A DNA stretch of 20,022 nucleotides from an uncultured Lachnospiraceae bacterium (GTDB lineage Bacteria; Bacillota; Clostridia; Lachnospirales; Lachnospiraceae), in NCBI GenBank assembly GCA_910577275.1, contig CAJTMW010000035.1:271-20292 (forward strand), given 5' to 3'. Below the pieces are notes generated by a model. The model saw nothing but the letters and a program-made list of their open reading frames with translations. It was not told where the DNA came from and made no database searches. The translations under genes were made by a program, and so were the position numbers. Position 1 is the stretch's first letter. Every line of letters starts with the position of its first letter. Below, piece after piece: positions 12,461 to 20,022 of this stretch.

Positions 12461-14893
12461 ATGAGAAAGAAGGCCGTTTGCCGTTTTGGAGTATGCTTAT
12501 TGTCGATATATTTACTTTTTTCAAACAGTGTCCTGAGCCGTGCGGGGGAGGAAGGCACGGAAGCGCCCCTGGCCGGGAACGAGGGAAAGCAGGAGGAAAT
12601 TTCGGAACCGGAGCTGCATTCGGCTTCGGATGGAAGCGGGGGAGAGGCGAAGCCGGATTCGGCTTCGGACGAAAGCGGGAAAAGGACGGAAGAATTTTCA
12701 GAACCGGCGCCGGAGTCAGATGTTCCTCCGGCTGAAGAAGATAACGATGGAGATGAAACGCAGAAAGAGCCGGCAATAAAGTCCATCAGCATCTCTCCCG
12801 GAACGGCGGTGGTGTCGAGAGGTTCGACCTGTAATTTTATAGCCGTGGTAACAGGGGAAAACGATTACAACGACGAGGTCGCATGGAGCGTTTCCGGGCA
12901 GAGTAGCCAGAGTACCTTTATGGACAGCAATGGCGTCCTTAACGTGGGGACGGACGAGACGGCGTCCTCTCTGGTGGTGAGGGCGGTGTCGAAGCAGGAC
13001 AGCAATTTCAGCGCTACTGCGCTGGCCACCCTGCAGCGCACAGAATATTCCGTACAGGTAAAGGCATCGCCGGATAACGGCGGAACGGTATCCGGCGGCG
13101 GAAGCGTGGAGGAAGGCGGATACGCGGTGCTTTCGGCTTCTCCGAACAATGGATTTACCTTTGCGGGCTGGTCGCTGAACGGCACAACCGTTTCCTCAGA
13201 TTCCCGGTATGTGGCGGATAAGATTAACAGCGACAGGACTTATGTGGCAAACTTTAAGTCCGCAACCTGTAAGATTAACGTGACGGTAAACAACAGTGAC
13301 GCCGGAATAGCAACCGAGAGCAAAACCGTAAGCTACGGGGAAAACCTGACGCTGGAGGCGGCAGCCCGGGAGGGCTATCAGTTTGACGGCTGGATGGAAA
13401 ACGGGGAAATTATCAGCAGGGATTACAAGCTGCAGCTAAACAATATCACAGCCTCAAGGGATTTTGTGGCGGTGTTTTCCCAGGGACAGTTTTCGCTTAC
13501 GCTTTCCGCCTCGCCGGTGGAGGCGGGCGCGGTGTCCGGTCAGGGCACTTATAATAAAGGAAGCAATGTAAAGATAATAGCGACTCCGGTGAGCGGCTAC
13601 CGGTTTACCGGCTGGACGGAGAACGGTACTGTGGTAAACACAAACCAGACGGCCTATGTGGAAAATCTTTCGAGGAATATGGAACTTGTGGCAAATTTTG
13701 AGGTGAAAACCTACACCATTAACGCCGGGGTATCCTCCTTAAACGGGACGATTTCGCCGGAAGGCAAAAGTACCGTTCAGGAGGGCGGGGAAATCCAGTA
13801 CACCATCACCCCCAAAGGCGGCTATACCGTCAAGGCGGTGTATGTGGACGGAAAATCAGTGGGGGCGGTAGGCTCCTACAGCTTTACCGACGTAAGGGGA
13901 AACCACAATATTTCCGTTGATTTCGTGGCGACATCGGAGAAGGGAAGCAGCAGAGCCACACCGTCGCCGGAAAAGAATAAGACGGATAAAAAGGATGAGA
14001 AGGACGAAGACGGCGAGGAGGAGAAGGATAAGAAGGATAGGCCTGACGGAGCCGGAAAAGAGGAGGAAAAGGACGGACAGCAGGAAAAGGAAGAGGACGG
14101 CCTGACGGGGACGCTTCGCTATCTTGATATCTCCCTGGAGGAAGCGGAGCAGATGATTGACCTTGGCAGCGACGGACAGTTGATGTCCGGCGCCCTTGCC
14201 GCCGGAGATTTGCAGGTGACGGTTGAGAATGACTTTGCAGACAGAGGGGAAAAGATATCCCTTGGCAGATTTGAGGAAGCTTCCGACGTTGTAAATTTTG
14301 ACAAGGTGCTGGGCGCCCTTCTGACCAGAAGGGAAAAGCTGGAGATGCTTACGGGGGATGTTCCGGTGGATGTGGCGCTTCAAATCAAGGACGCCGGAGG
14401 AGAGAGGACGGAGCTTATTGTAAGGACTTTTGAGGAAAACAAGCTCCCGGAAAGAGAAATCGGGCGTTACTTTGAAATGTTCCTCACAAAATCAAGGCTG
14501 GATGATAAGCAGGAGGTTTCCGTGCTTCCCAAAAAGCTTCGGGTGGTGATAAATGTCCCCGAGCATTTGATAGCGGCCGGACGGGATTTTTATATTTTAA
14601 GGTTACATAACAGTGAGAATGGGGTAACGGAATTTGCGGAGCTTGCAGATGAGGACGACAGCCCGGACACGATTACGTTTTCCACAGACAGATTTTCCCA
14701 TTATGCAATCGCCTATACCGACCGGCAGCCCGAGAGGGGGAAGGCTCCGGGAAGCGCAAAGAGCTTATCCGGTAGCAGGGGTGTGGTGAATATCGTTGTG
14801 ATTTTTGCCATCATACTTGCCACCGGGATTACCTTCTTCCTTGTGTTTTATCTTGTGAGAGAGGCGATAGCAAGACGGCGGGACAGGTGGTAA
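12461..14893 (+). CDS. Secreted or membrane-anchored surface protein with Ig-like and InlB B-repeat domains
   Basis: An 810-residue exported protein. Numbered from ATG 12461 (GAGG six bases ahead; the GTG at 12449 lacks support): signal peptide 1-27; acidic Ser/Glu/Pro linker 28-105; BIG2-like Ig domain about 104-193; four divergent InlB B-repeats about 196-266, 270-341, 343-414 and 417-489, each with a GY/F-x-F-x-GW type core and ending in ANF-like strands; Lys/Asp/Glu-rich linker about 492-547; an unrecognised globular domain about 549-755; and a C-terminal membrane helix about 776-799 followed by a basic tail (ARRRDRW). There is no LPXTG motif. Such repeat proteins usually mediate adhesion or surface display. 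It is monocistronic, with a terminator 50 bases after the stop. Confidence 0.85.
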   Translation: MRKKAVCRFGVCLLSIYLLFSNSVLSRAGEEGTEAPLAGNEGKQEEISEPELHSASDGSGGEAKPDSASDESGKRTEEFSEPAPESDVPPAEEDNDGDETQKEPAIKSISISPGTAVVSRGSTCNFIAVVTGENDYNDEVAWSVSGQSSQSTFMDSNGVLNVGTDETASSLVVRAVSKQDSNFSATALATLQRTEYSVQVKASPDNGGTVSGGGSVEEGGYAVLSASPNNGFTFAGWSLNGTTVSSDSRYVADKINSDRTYVANFKSATCKINVTVNNSDAGIATESKTVSYGENLTLEAAAREGYQFDGWMENGEIISRDYKLQLNNITASRDFVAVFSQGQFSLTLSASPVEAGAVSGQGTYNKGSNVKIIATPVSGYRFTGWTENGTVVNTNQTAYVENLSRNMELVANFEVKTYTINAGVSSLNGTISPEGKSTVQEGGEIQYTITPKGGYTVKAVYVDGKSVGAVGSYSFTDVRGNHNISVDFVATSEKGSSRATPSPEKNKTDKKDEKDEDGEEEKDKKDRPDGAGKEEEKDGQQEKEEDGLTGTLRYLDISLEEAEQMIDLGSDGQLMSGALAAGDLQVTVENDFADRGEKISLGRFEEASDVVNFDKVLGALLTRREKLEMLTGDVPVDVALQIKDAGGERTELIVRTFEENKLPEREIGRYFEMFLTKSRLDDKQEVSVLPKKLRVVINVPEHLIAAGRDFYILRLHNSENGVTEFAELADEDDSPDTITFSTDRFSHYAIAYTDRQPERGKAPGSAKSLSGSRGVVNIVVIFAIILATGITFFLVFYLVREAIARRRDRW

Positions 14894-14943
14894 AAAAGCT
14901 TTTTGTCTGTTCGGGATAAAGCGGCAAAAGGCGAAGAAAAGTC

Positions 14944-14977
14944 AATAAAATTGACTGGATGGAGTCATTTTATTTTT
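14944..14977. terminator. Terminator between the convergent surface-protein and AraC genes
   Basis: AATAAAATTGACT (14944-14956) pairs with AGTCATTTTATT (14963-14974) with one bulged T and loop GGATGG, followed by TTT. An alternative perfect hairpin, AGTCAAT (14940-14946) with ATTGACT (14950-14956), shares the same bases. Confidence 0.7.
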
Positions 14978-15062
14978 GTTGACGGTATTGTAGAATTTTA
15001 AATATGGAAGCTGTGGAGCCACTGGCGGAACAAAGAATCTTCATGCGCGATATGCAGGCGCT

Positions 15063-16118
15063 TTATGAAGAAGGTCCCGGCCGGCGGCTCTTTCTGTAGG
15101 CGGAAGGGGTGATTCCGAAATGCTTTTTGAAGACACGGATAAAGGTCTCGGGATTGCCGTATCCAAGGTGTTCGCTGATATCGTTAATTTTCATTGGCGT
15201 TGCGAGCAGCAGGTTTTCAGCCTTCTGGAGGCGGATGCCGGTAAGAAGCTCCGGGAAGGATAGGCCGGTGGCGGACTTTATGATTTTGGAACAGTACTGG
15301 TGCGAAAAGTGCAGATGGCGGGAAAGGGATTCCAGAGTACAGTCCGCGTAATGGTCGAGGAGATAGCCCATAATCCGGGCGCCGTAGACATTGTCGCTGC
15401 GGTGCATGTCGGGCATATCCGCGGTGGCGGCGTAGTGGCGCACAAGCTGGGTAAACAGGATGGTGATAAGGCTGGTGGCAATCCTGTTGGAGTACTCGTC
15501 GGTTCTGGCAAGCTCGATATAAATATCCAGAATGTAGTTTCGGATAGCGGAGTCGTTGCGGGTGTGGAAAAGCAGGTAACTGAACATTTTCCCGCCGTAG
15601 GTGTGGCTGAGCAGGAAGCGTGAAATCAGCGTCTTGTCGCGGATGGCGTTGAAAAAAATATCCAGAAGCGTACTGGAACGGATGAGAATATCAAGGACAA
15701 TGCAGTCGTCTCCGGGAACGCTGATTTGGTGGGAATAATTGGGGGCAATCATCAAAAAATCGCCGCAGGAAAGCTCCAGTACGGTGTTCCTGAAAATGAT
15801 GGTGCATTTTCCGCTAAGGACGTAAACAATCTCATAAAAATCGTGCCTGTGCCAGAACAAAGGCGCGTAACGGGGAGATTTCAGAATCGTAATGTCATAC
15901 CTGTCGGGAATGAAATTGACCTCCTGCAGATAATCATCCATGGTTTCAGGGCTCATGGCATATTTCATGGAAAAGGGCTCGTTTTCCCATTTCTGGCAGA
16001 AAGCGTCGAGGGAGAGGATGCCGGATGTTACCTGGAGGTAGTCCTTGAAAAGGAGCTCGTCGGCGTCCCATTTATTCAGTTGGACGATGGCTTCCTGCCG
16101 GTTCATATTTTTCACCAT
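15063..16118 (-). CDS. AraC family regulator, probably of the divergent GH106 gene
   Basis: A 351-residue regulator. An N-terminal cupin domain carries HRHDFYEIVYVLSGKCTIIF and LELSCGDFLMIAPNYSH. The C-terminal domain has two helix-turn-helix motifs (CTLESLSRHLHFSHQYCSKI and INDISEHLGYGNPETFIRVF) with the family end FGITPSAYRKSR. The frame is open further upstream, but ATG 16118 (or 16106, with GGTGA ahead) is the likely start. Neither has a strong ribosome binding site. It is divergent from the rhamnosidase gene, a common arrangement for a sugar-responsive activator and its target. Its leader of about 120 bases is packed with inverted repeats. Confidence 0.88.
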   Translation of the reverse strand: MVKNMNRQEAIVQLNKWDADELLFKDYLQVTSGILSLDAFCQKWENEPFSMKYAMSPETMDDYLQEVNFIPDRYDITILKSPRYAPLFWHRHDFYEIVYVLSGKCTIIFRNTVLELSCGDFLMIAPNYSHQISVPGDDCIVLDILIRSSTLLDIFFNAIRDKTLISRFLLSHTYGGKMFSYLLFHTRNDSAIRNYILDIYIELARTDEYSNRIATSLITILFTQLVRHYAATADMPDMHRSDNVYGARIMGYLLDHYADCTLESLSRHLHFSHQYCSKIIKSATGLSFPELLTGIRLQKAENLLLATPMKINDISEHLGYGNPETFIRVFKKHFGITPSAYRKSRRPGPSS

Positions 16119-16216
16119 TTCTGCGCTGCTTTGTCGCGCAAAGCCAACTTGGCTTTTCAAGTTCGTGGATACAGCGCAGACACAAACTTGCAGAGGAAAG
16201 ATTTGAAAAATCTTTC
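16119..16216 (-). promoter_or_regulatory. Possible structured leader of the AraC gene
   Basis: Minus-strand RNA can form four local stems: GAAAGATTT/AAATCTTTC (16216-16196); CAAGTTTGTG/CACGAACTTG (16190-16158, one wobble); AAAGCC/GGCTTT (16156-16140 region); and GCTTTG/CAAAGC (16144-16128 region). The last two share bases and exclude each other. TCTGCGCTG (16180-16172), in the loop of the second stem, is an exact complement of CAGCGCAGA (16128-16120), which ends two bases before ATG 16118. Confidence 0.5.
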
Positions 16217-16245
16217 AATCTTCACCTCACCTGTCTGTTGGTGAA

Positions 16246-16274
16246 ATTCTATCACGAACGGTACAAATAATCAA
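16246..16274 (-). promoter_or_regulatory. Probable promoter of the AraC gene
   Basis: On the minus strand TTGATT (16274-16269), 17-base spacer, TAGAAT (16251-16246). It would start transcription near 16239 and give a leader of about 120 bases. Confidence 0.55.
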
Positions 16275-16300
16275 TCTGCAGGAGAAGGAAAGGAGTAAGC

Positions 16301-19300
16301 ATGATTAAGAGAGAGGAATTTTTAAATCCGGGAAAAGAATACCGGGTGGACGTCAGGTGGTGGCTGGCGGAAGGTTTTCACACAGACGAAACGCTGAAAA
16401 AGGATATTTCCATGCTGGACGAATCCGGCTTCGGCGCAATCGAGTTTCTGGCAATGGAGGAGCCGGGGGCGGATTCCGCAATTTACGGCTGGGGCTCGGA
16501 GGAATGGGTTCACGATTCGGGCACGGTGATTGAGGAGACAACGAAGCGTGGCATGGGCTTTAGCATGACCAGCGGCACAAACTGGGCAAACGCAAACCTG
16601 ATTTCCATATGTCCCGACGATAAGGCGGCGGCAAAGGAGCTGGATTACGTCACGGAGCTTTTACACGGGGGAGAAAAGCGCGGGGGGATTCTGCCAAAGC
16701 CTGAGCTTTTGCAGGACACCATACATGAACAGACTCTTGTGGCGGTGGTGGCGGCGAAGGTGCTGCCGGACAAAGACGGGGAAAAGATGCTGGACGGGCG
16801 GACCATTGACCTGACGGGGCTGGTTCGGCGTGGTGCAAACGGCGGGAAGGAAGGCTTGGGCACGGGTGATGCGGAGGATGAAAATTCCGGCAGGGACGGT
16901 TTTGCCGGGGCAGAGCTTTCCTGGCAGGCGCCGGAGGACGGGGATTATCTGATATTTTATTTCTGGCTCCATGGAACCGGACAGATTGCAAGGCCCTCCG
17001 TTTCCACCTCTTACACGATTAACTATATTGACAAGTACGGAGTGGAAGCCTTTAAGGAATACTGGAACAGCCATGTGCTGACGGAGGATTTACAAAAAAC
17101 CATCCGCAAAAACGGCCGCGGCATGATGTATATGGATTCTCTGGAGCTTACCACTTTCGGACGGGGCGGACAGTTCTGGGGGTATCATTTCCTGGAGGAA
17201 TTCAGGGCGCGGAGGGGATACGAGCTGACCCCGTATCTTCCCTTTATTGTGAAAAACGGCGGTCAGGTGCCGGACGTTTTTATCTACCATTATCATATGG
17301 AAGATACGGTGAAGGAAGACAAGATAAAGAACGATTTGTACCAGACCATGACGGACTGCTATATGGAAAATATGCTAAAACCCATGCAGGAGTGGCTTCA
17401 CAGCAGGGGAATGCAGCTTCGGGCGGAGGTGGCTTACGGTCTTCCCTTCGAGGTTTCCCAGTCAGGGAAATATGTGGACGGAATCGAGACGGAATCTCTG
17501 GAATTCGCCTCCCAGATTGACAGCTATCGGGGAATGAGCGGCTCGGCGCACATTTACAATAAGATTTTTTCAAGCGAAACCGGGGCGACCAAGCTGAATT
17601 ATATGATGGGGCTTGATTTTTACACGCAGATTATGTATACGCAGTTTTGCGTGGGCGTCAGCCGGACGGTCCTCCACGGATATTCCAGTATCTGTGGCTC
17701 TGAGGAATCCACCTACTGGCCGGGGCATGAGGGCATGTGGCCCATCTTTTCCGAGCGGTTCGGGTGCAGACAGCCCGCTTATCAGCACTATAACGACTGG
17801 ACGGACGCCATGGCGCGGTATCAGATGATGATTCGTCGGGGAAAGCCCCGTGTGGATTTGGGGATTCTGCGTCTGGATTATTATTTTAACAATCTGATTA
17901 TGACGGATGATGAAATGAACCAGTACGCGCACCGGCAGATGCGGGGAGACGAGGCCTTTTACTGGAAGGATATGAATCTGCAGCACGCCGGTTATACCTG
18001 GGATTATTTTGCGCCCCAGCTTTTGGAGGAGGATTTTACAAGGGTTGAAAGGGGGGAGCTGTACCCGGAGGGACCCGGCTATCAGGCGCTGATTATTTAT
18101 CAGGATTATATGCCCGTAGCCGCTGCAAAAAGGCTTTTGGAGCTGGCAAAAGCCGGTCTTAAGCTTGTCTTTGTAAACGGCGCAAATGAAACTCTGCGTC
18201 CGGGAGGAATTAACAAGACTCATGAGAAGGCGGCCTGCCGTTCGCCTTTCCTTTCCGAGTCCGACGGGGAGCTTCGGAAAATTATAGAGGAAATCAAGGC
18301 GCTGCCCGGCGTAATGGAAACTGATGTGCAGAGTAAGACAATCGCCTGCCTGAAAGCGCTGGGAGTGGAGCCCAGGGCAAGGTTTGCGGAGCCTAATAAG
18401 AATATTTTAACCTTTATGAATCAATGCGGCGATGAGACGGGGCTGTTTGTCTACAATATGCTGTATGCCGAAACAAAGCCTTTTACCGTGACGGTGGAGG
18501 TTGCGGGAGGCGGCATGCCCTATCTGGTGAACTGCTGGAATGCGCAGATAACGCCTCTTGACGGAAAGCGGATAGAGGAGGAGGCGGGGAACGCCAAAGA
18601 CCGGGACGGAGCTTCCCGGGAGGAGCCGGCGGAAGGCGGGCATGGCGCTTCGCAGAGCAGAACCGGTGTGACGCTGACCCTGAATCCGGGGGAGGCCGCC
18701 ATGCTTTTATTCGACCGAAAGGGGCAGGCGGGAGAAGCTGGGCCTGATTCGGGTGAAAAGCAGCCGGAAAGAAAGGTTTACGGCGACGTGATTGATTTGC
18801 AAAAGTGGAACCTGACAGTGGAAGACTGGAACGAGGGTGAAAAAAAGGTGATTGAGGAAGACCGCGGCCTTGGCATCGTGACCAGAGAGGTTTATTACGA
18901 AACCAGGAAGACGCCGATTGAGGTCGGCTGCGTGGAGCTGAAACCGTGGAAGGATTATGAGGCGGTGGGCAGGGACGTCTCCGGCGTAGGGTATTACACC
19001 ACAATTGCCACATTGCCAGAGAGCTGGTCGGAAAAGGACGAAGCGGAGCTTTGCATCGGTTCCACTGGCGGCAACACGGCGGCGGTGTATGTCAATGATA
19101 AGAAAGCGGACGCCTATGATTTCAATCACAGAGTTTTGGACATATCAGCGCTCCTTCATGCCGGTGAAAACAAAATAATGGTGGAAGTTTCCTCGACGCT
19201 GACCAACAGACTGATTTCGAGAGGCTATTACGTCATGACGGAGGAGTATTCCAGACGTCTGGCGGGCTCTGCCAACAATGCTCATAATGTGGAGGACAGC

Positions 19301-19393
19301 ACCGCTTCCACCATGAGTTTTTCGGTTTCGCCAGAGTATCAGGACTATGGAATGACCGGAAAGACAGAGCTTCGGCTGTACAAAAGAGGTTGA
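16301..19393 (+). CDS. GH106-like alpha-L-rhamnosidase
   Basis: A 1030-residue glycoside hydrolase without signal peptide, so probably cytoplasmic. The N-terminus resembles GH106: RVDVRWWLAEGFHTDETLKK and ISMLDESGFGAIEFLAMEEP, a strand-helix unit of the catalytic barrel, followed by GMGFSMTSGTNWANAN. Later conserved-looking barrel segments are YMDSLELTTF (277-286), LRAEVAYGLP (373-382), SSETGATK (424-431) and CGSEESTYWPGHEG (465-478), which include candidate catalytic acids. A beta-sandwich of galactose-binding type lies near 915-975. Three hydrophilic linker-like stretches interrupt it (about 177-202, 757-788, 807-825). GH106 enzymes release L-rhamnose from rhamnogalacturonan or rhamnosides, which fits the PL22 lyase in the same window. 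GGAAAGGAG precedes the ATG. The activator is probably the divergent AraC. Confidence 0.8.
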   Translation: MIKREEFLNPGKEYRVDVRWWLAEGFHTDETLKKDISMLDESGFGAIEFLAMEEPGADSAIYGWGSEEWVHDSGTVIEETTKRGMGFSMTSGTNWANANLISICPDDKAAAKELDYVTELLHGGEKRGGILPKPELLQDTIHEQTLVAVVAAKVLPDKDGEKMLDGRTIDLTGLVRRGANGGKEGLGTGDAEDENSGRDGFAGAELSWQAPEDGDYLIFYFWLHGTGQIARPSVSTSYTINYIDKYGVEAFKEYWNSHVLTEDLQKTIRKNGRGMMYMDSLELTTFGRGGQFWGYHFLEEFRARRGYELTPYLPFIVKNGGQVPDVFIYHYHMEDTVKEDKIKNDLYQTMTDCYMENMLKPMQEWLHSRGMQLRAEVAYGLPFEVSQSGKYVDGIETESLEFASQIDSYRGMSGSAHIYNKIFSSETGATKLNYMMGLDFYTQIMYTQFCVGVSRTVLHGYSSICGSEESTYWPGHEGMWPIFSERFGCRQPAYQHYNDWTDAMARYQMMIRRGKPRVDLGILRLDYYFNNLIMTDDEMNQYAHRQMRGDEAFYWKDMNLQHAGYTWDYFAPQLLEEDFTRVERGELYPEGPGYQALIIYQDYMPVAAAKRLLELAKAGLKLVFVNGANETLRPGGINKTHEKAACRSPFLSESDGELRKIIEEIKALPGVMETDVQSKTIACLKALGVEPRARFAEPNKNILTFMNQCGDETGLFVYNMLYAETKPFTVTVEVAGGGMPYLVNCWNAQITPLDGKRIEEEAGNAKDRDGASREEPAEGGHGASQSRTGVTLTLNPGEAAMLLFDRKGQAGEAGPDSGEKQPERKVYGDVIDLQKWNLTVEDWNEGEKKVIEEDRGLGIVTREVYYETRKTPIEVGCVELKPWKDYEAVGRDVSGVGYYTTIATLPESWSEKDEAELCIGSTGGNTAAVYVNDKKADAYDFNHRVLDISALLHAGENKIMVEVSSTLTNRLISRGYYVMTEEYSRRLAGSANNAHNVEDSTASTMSFSVSPEYQDYGMTGKTELRLYKRG

Positions 19394-19430
19394 TTTTTGC
19401 GCAGACTGCGGCATGCACAGACGCTGACAA

Positions 19431-19480
19431 CGATATTTTCCCAAAGGTGCAAAAGTCAATATCGCCTTAAATAAAGTCAA
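19431..19480. repeat. Inverted repeat and paired direct repeats upstream of the small gene
   Basis: CGATATT (19431-19437) and AATATCG (19458-19464) form an inverted repeat. AAAGTCAA occurs at 19452-19459 and 19473-19480, start-to-start 21 bases, two helical turns, and upstream of a TATAAT at 19516-19521. This is the spacing expected of a pair of regulator half-sites, but it is not tied to a known regulator. Confidence 0.35.
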
Positions 19481-19515
19481 AAAGGTTTCTTTTTCCATTT
19501 TTGTTTTTAGGGTAA

Positions 19516-19521
19516 TATAAT
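19516..19521 (+). promoter_or_regulatory. -10 element upstream of the 43-residue gene
   Basis: Perfect TATAAT with no good -35 (TTTCCA at 19492-19497, 18-base spacer), so activation by an upstream-bound protein is possible. Confidence 0.5.
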
Positions 19522-19571
19522 ACTCGTAACAGGGAAACATAAGTAGACAATGAGAAAAGGAGATGTTGATT

Positions 19572-19703
19572 ATGAGTATCGTTGTATTGAAAAGGAACCT
19601 TGTAAAATATTTTGAGAAGCATGGAATGGAGATTATGTGCAGCCTTTCCGTATTGGATGAGAATTCCAACGCAATTGAGAACTATCTTACATTGAGAAAA
19701 TAA
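19572..19703 (+). CDS. 43-residue protein of unknown function
   Basis: AAAAGGAG (19555-19562) lies nine bases before an ATG opening 43 codons that begin MSIVVLKRNLVKYFEKHG and end NAIENYLTLRK. A -10 element lies about 50 bases before it and a strong terminator 20 bases after its stop, so it is a complete small transcription unit. The peptide is mixed-charge and probably helical, with no membrane segment. I do not recognise it. Confidence 0.65.
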   Translation: MSIVVLKRNLVKYFEKHGMEIMCSLSVLDENSNAIENYLTLRK

Positions 19704-19722
19704 AAGAGCCAAAGGCCCCAGG

Positions 19723-19757
19723 AAGCTGCTGCAACGTAATTTTTGCAGCAGCTTTTT
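19723..19757 (+). terminator. Terminator of the 43-residue gene
   Basis: Perfect 12-base stem AAGCTGCTGCAA (19723-19734) with TTGCAGCAGCTT (19743-19754), eight-base loop, ending in five T. Confidence 0.93.
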
Positions 19758-19770
19758 GTGTGGGCAATGA

Positions 19771-19834
19771 GCCGGGCGGGAGCGCTTGCACGCCCATCCG
19801 GCGAATGCTGTGCCAGCGAGGCAAAGCCGGGCGG
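19771..19834. repeat. GC-rich repeat segment between terminator and tRNA-Glu
   Basis: GCCGGGCGG occurs at 19771-19779 and 19826-19834. GCCGG (19771-19775) can also pair with CCGGC (19798-19802), and GGGCG (19774-19778) with CGCCC (19791-19795). It may be a copy of an intergenic palindromic repeat; only this copy can be seen here. Confidence 0.35.
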
Positions 19835-19867
19835 TTACAATTTTTTCAGAAAAATAAAATTTCCGTA

Positions 19868-19896
19868 TTGCCAAACCTGTCCGGTTATGGTAATAT
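19868..19896 (+). promoter_or_regulatory. Probable promoter of tRNA-Glu
   Basis: TTGCCA (19868-19873), 17-base spacer, TAATAT (19891-19896), about 70 bases before the tRNA. Confidence 0.6.
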
Positions 19897-19967
19897 ATTT
19901 TGCGTCAGGTCATCCGCGGGAGGAAAATTAAGCAAAGCTTTGACTGACGAAGCAAGGAAGAAAATAA

Positions 19968-20022
19968 GGCTCCGTGGTCAAGCGGTTAAGACATCGCCCT
20001 TTCACGGCGGTAACACGGGTTC
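19968..20022 (+). tRNA. tRNA-Glu (TTC), 5' part; continues past the window
   Basis: Acceptor strand GGCTCCG begins at 19968. The D-arm GTCAAGCGGTTAAGAC follows, then anticodon stem CGCC/GGCG around CTTTCAC with anticodon TTC, then the T-arm start ACACGGGTTC at the window end. The 3' acceptor strand is outside, so the stem cannot be checked. Confidence 0.93.

Noticed and set aside
13046..13930. Tandem DNA repeats in the surface-protein gene
   Set aside because: The four InlB-type units repeat at protein level but have diverged too far to be DNA repeats.
13856..14383. Minus-strand 175-codon frame under the surface-protein linker
   Set aside because: It is hydrophobic only because it is the complement of a Lys/Asp/Glu-rich linker; there are no initiation signals.
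15013..15102. Short plus-strand ORF (MEAVEPLAEQ...) between the surface-protein and AraC genes
   Set aside because: It has no ribosome binding site, overlaps the AraC 3' end, and lies after a terminator.
16645..19129. Several minus-strand open frames across the rhamnosidase gene
   Set aside because: The GC-rich coding strand leaves antisense frames open by chance; the plus-strand protein shows clear domain structure over its full length.
1..20022. CRISPR array, insertion sequence, integrase or prophage genes
   Set aside because: No regularly spaced repeats, transposase or recombinase motifs were found on either strand.

Overview
The window looks like a low-to-moderate GC Bacillota chromosome, most likely a gut Lachnospiraceae or related Clostridia. 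Supporting signs are strong AGGAGG-type ribosome binding sites, consensus sigma-A promoters, a clostridial-style tRNA-Asn, an AsnA-type asparagine synthetase, AraC-controlled plant-polysaccharide enzymes, and a surface protein with divergent InlB B-repeats. The family and genus are inference; no marker gene settles them.

Region 1 (about 1-3770) is a compact island. The window opens inside a tRNA-Asn gene. A second copy of its 3' part, without the 5' half of the gene, lies at 3701-3759. The two copies are identical over at least 55 bp and bracket an AT-rich cassette of three overlapping genes: a DUF262 protein, a DUF3696-type AAA/ABC-like ATPase, and an unrecognised 287-residue protein. This is the layout of a small tRNA-integrated island carrying a candidate anti-phage defence operon. 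No integrase is present.

Region 2 (about 3770-8430) is a run of same-strand genes. First come a TetR regulator with a near-consensus promoter overlapped by a perfect 25-bp palindrome, a membrane-anchored FMN-binding protein translationally coupled to it, and an AraC regulator. Then follow a small conserved-looking 79-residue protein, an HD-domain protein, a maltose-acetyltransferase-like enzyme and a HAD phosphatase. The run ends in what looks like a frameshifted small gene.

Region 3 (about 8430-19400) is visibly richer in GC. It holds a PL22 oligogalacturonate lyase, a MATE exporter, asnA on the minus strand (convergent with the MATE gene over a shared terminator), and a large secreted or anchored repeat protein. 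It ends with an AraC regulator divergent from a 1030-residue GH106-like alpha-L-rhamnosidase. The lyase and the rhamnosidase both fit intracellular breakdown of pectin fragments. Both carry unusual hydrophilic, linker-like insertions. The AraC gene is preceded by a dense set of inverted repeats that could fold as a structured leader reaching the start codon.

Region 4 (about 19400-20022) holds a 43-codon gene with its own ribosome binding site and terminator, then a promoter and the first 55 bases of tRNA-Glu (anticodon TTC), which runs off the window. No CRISPR array, rRNA, insertion sequence, transposase or phage structural gene was seen.
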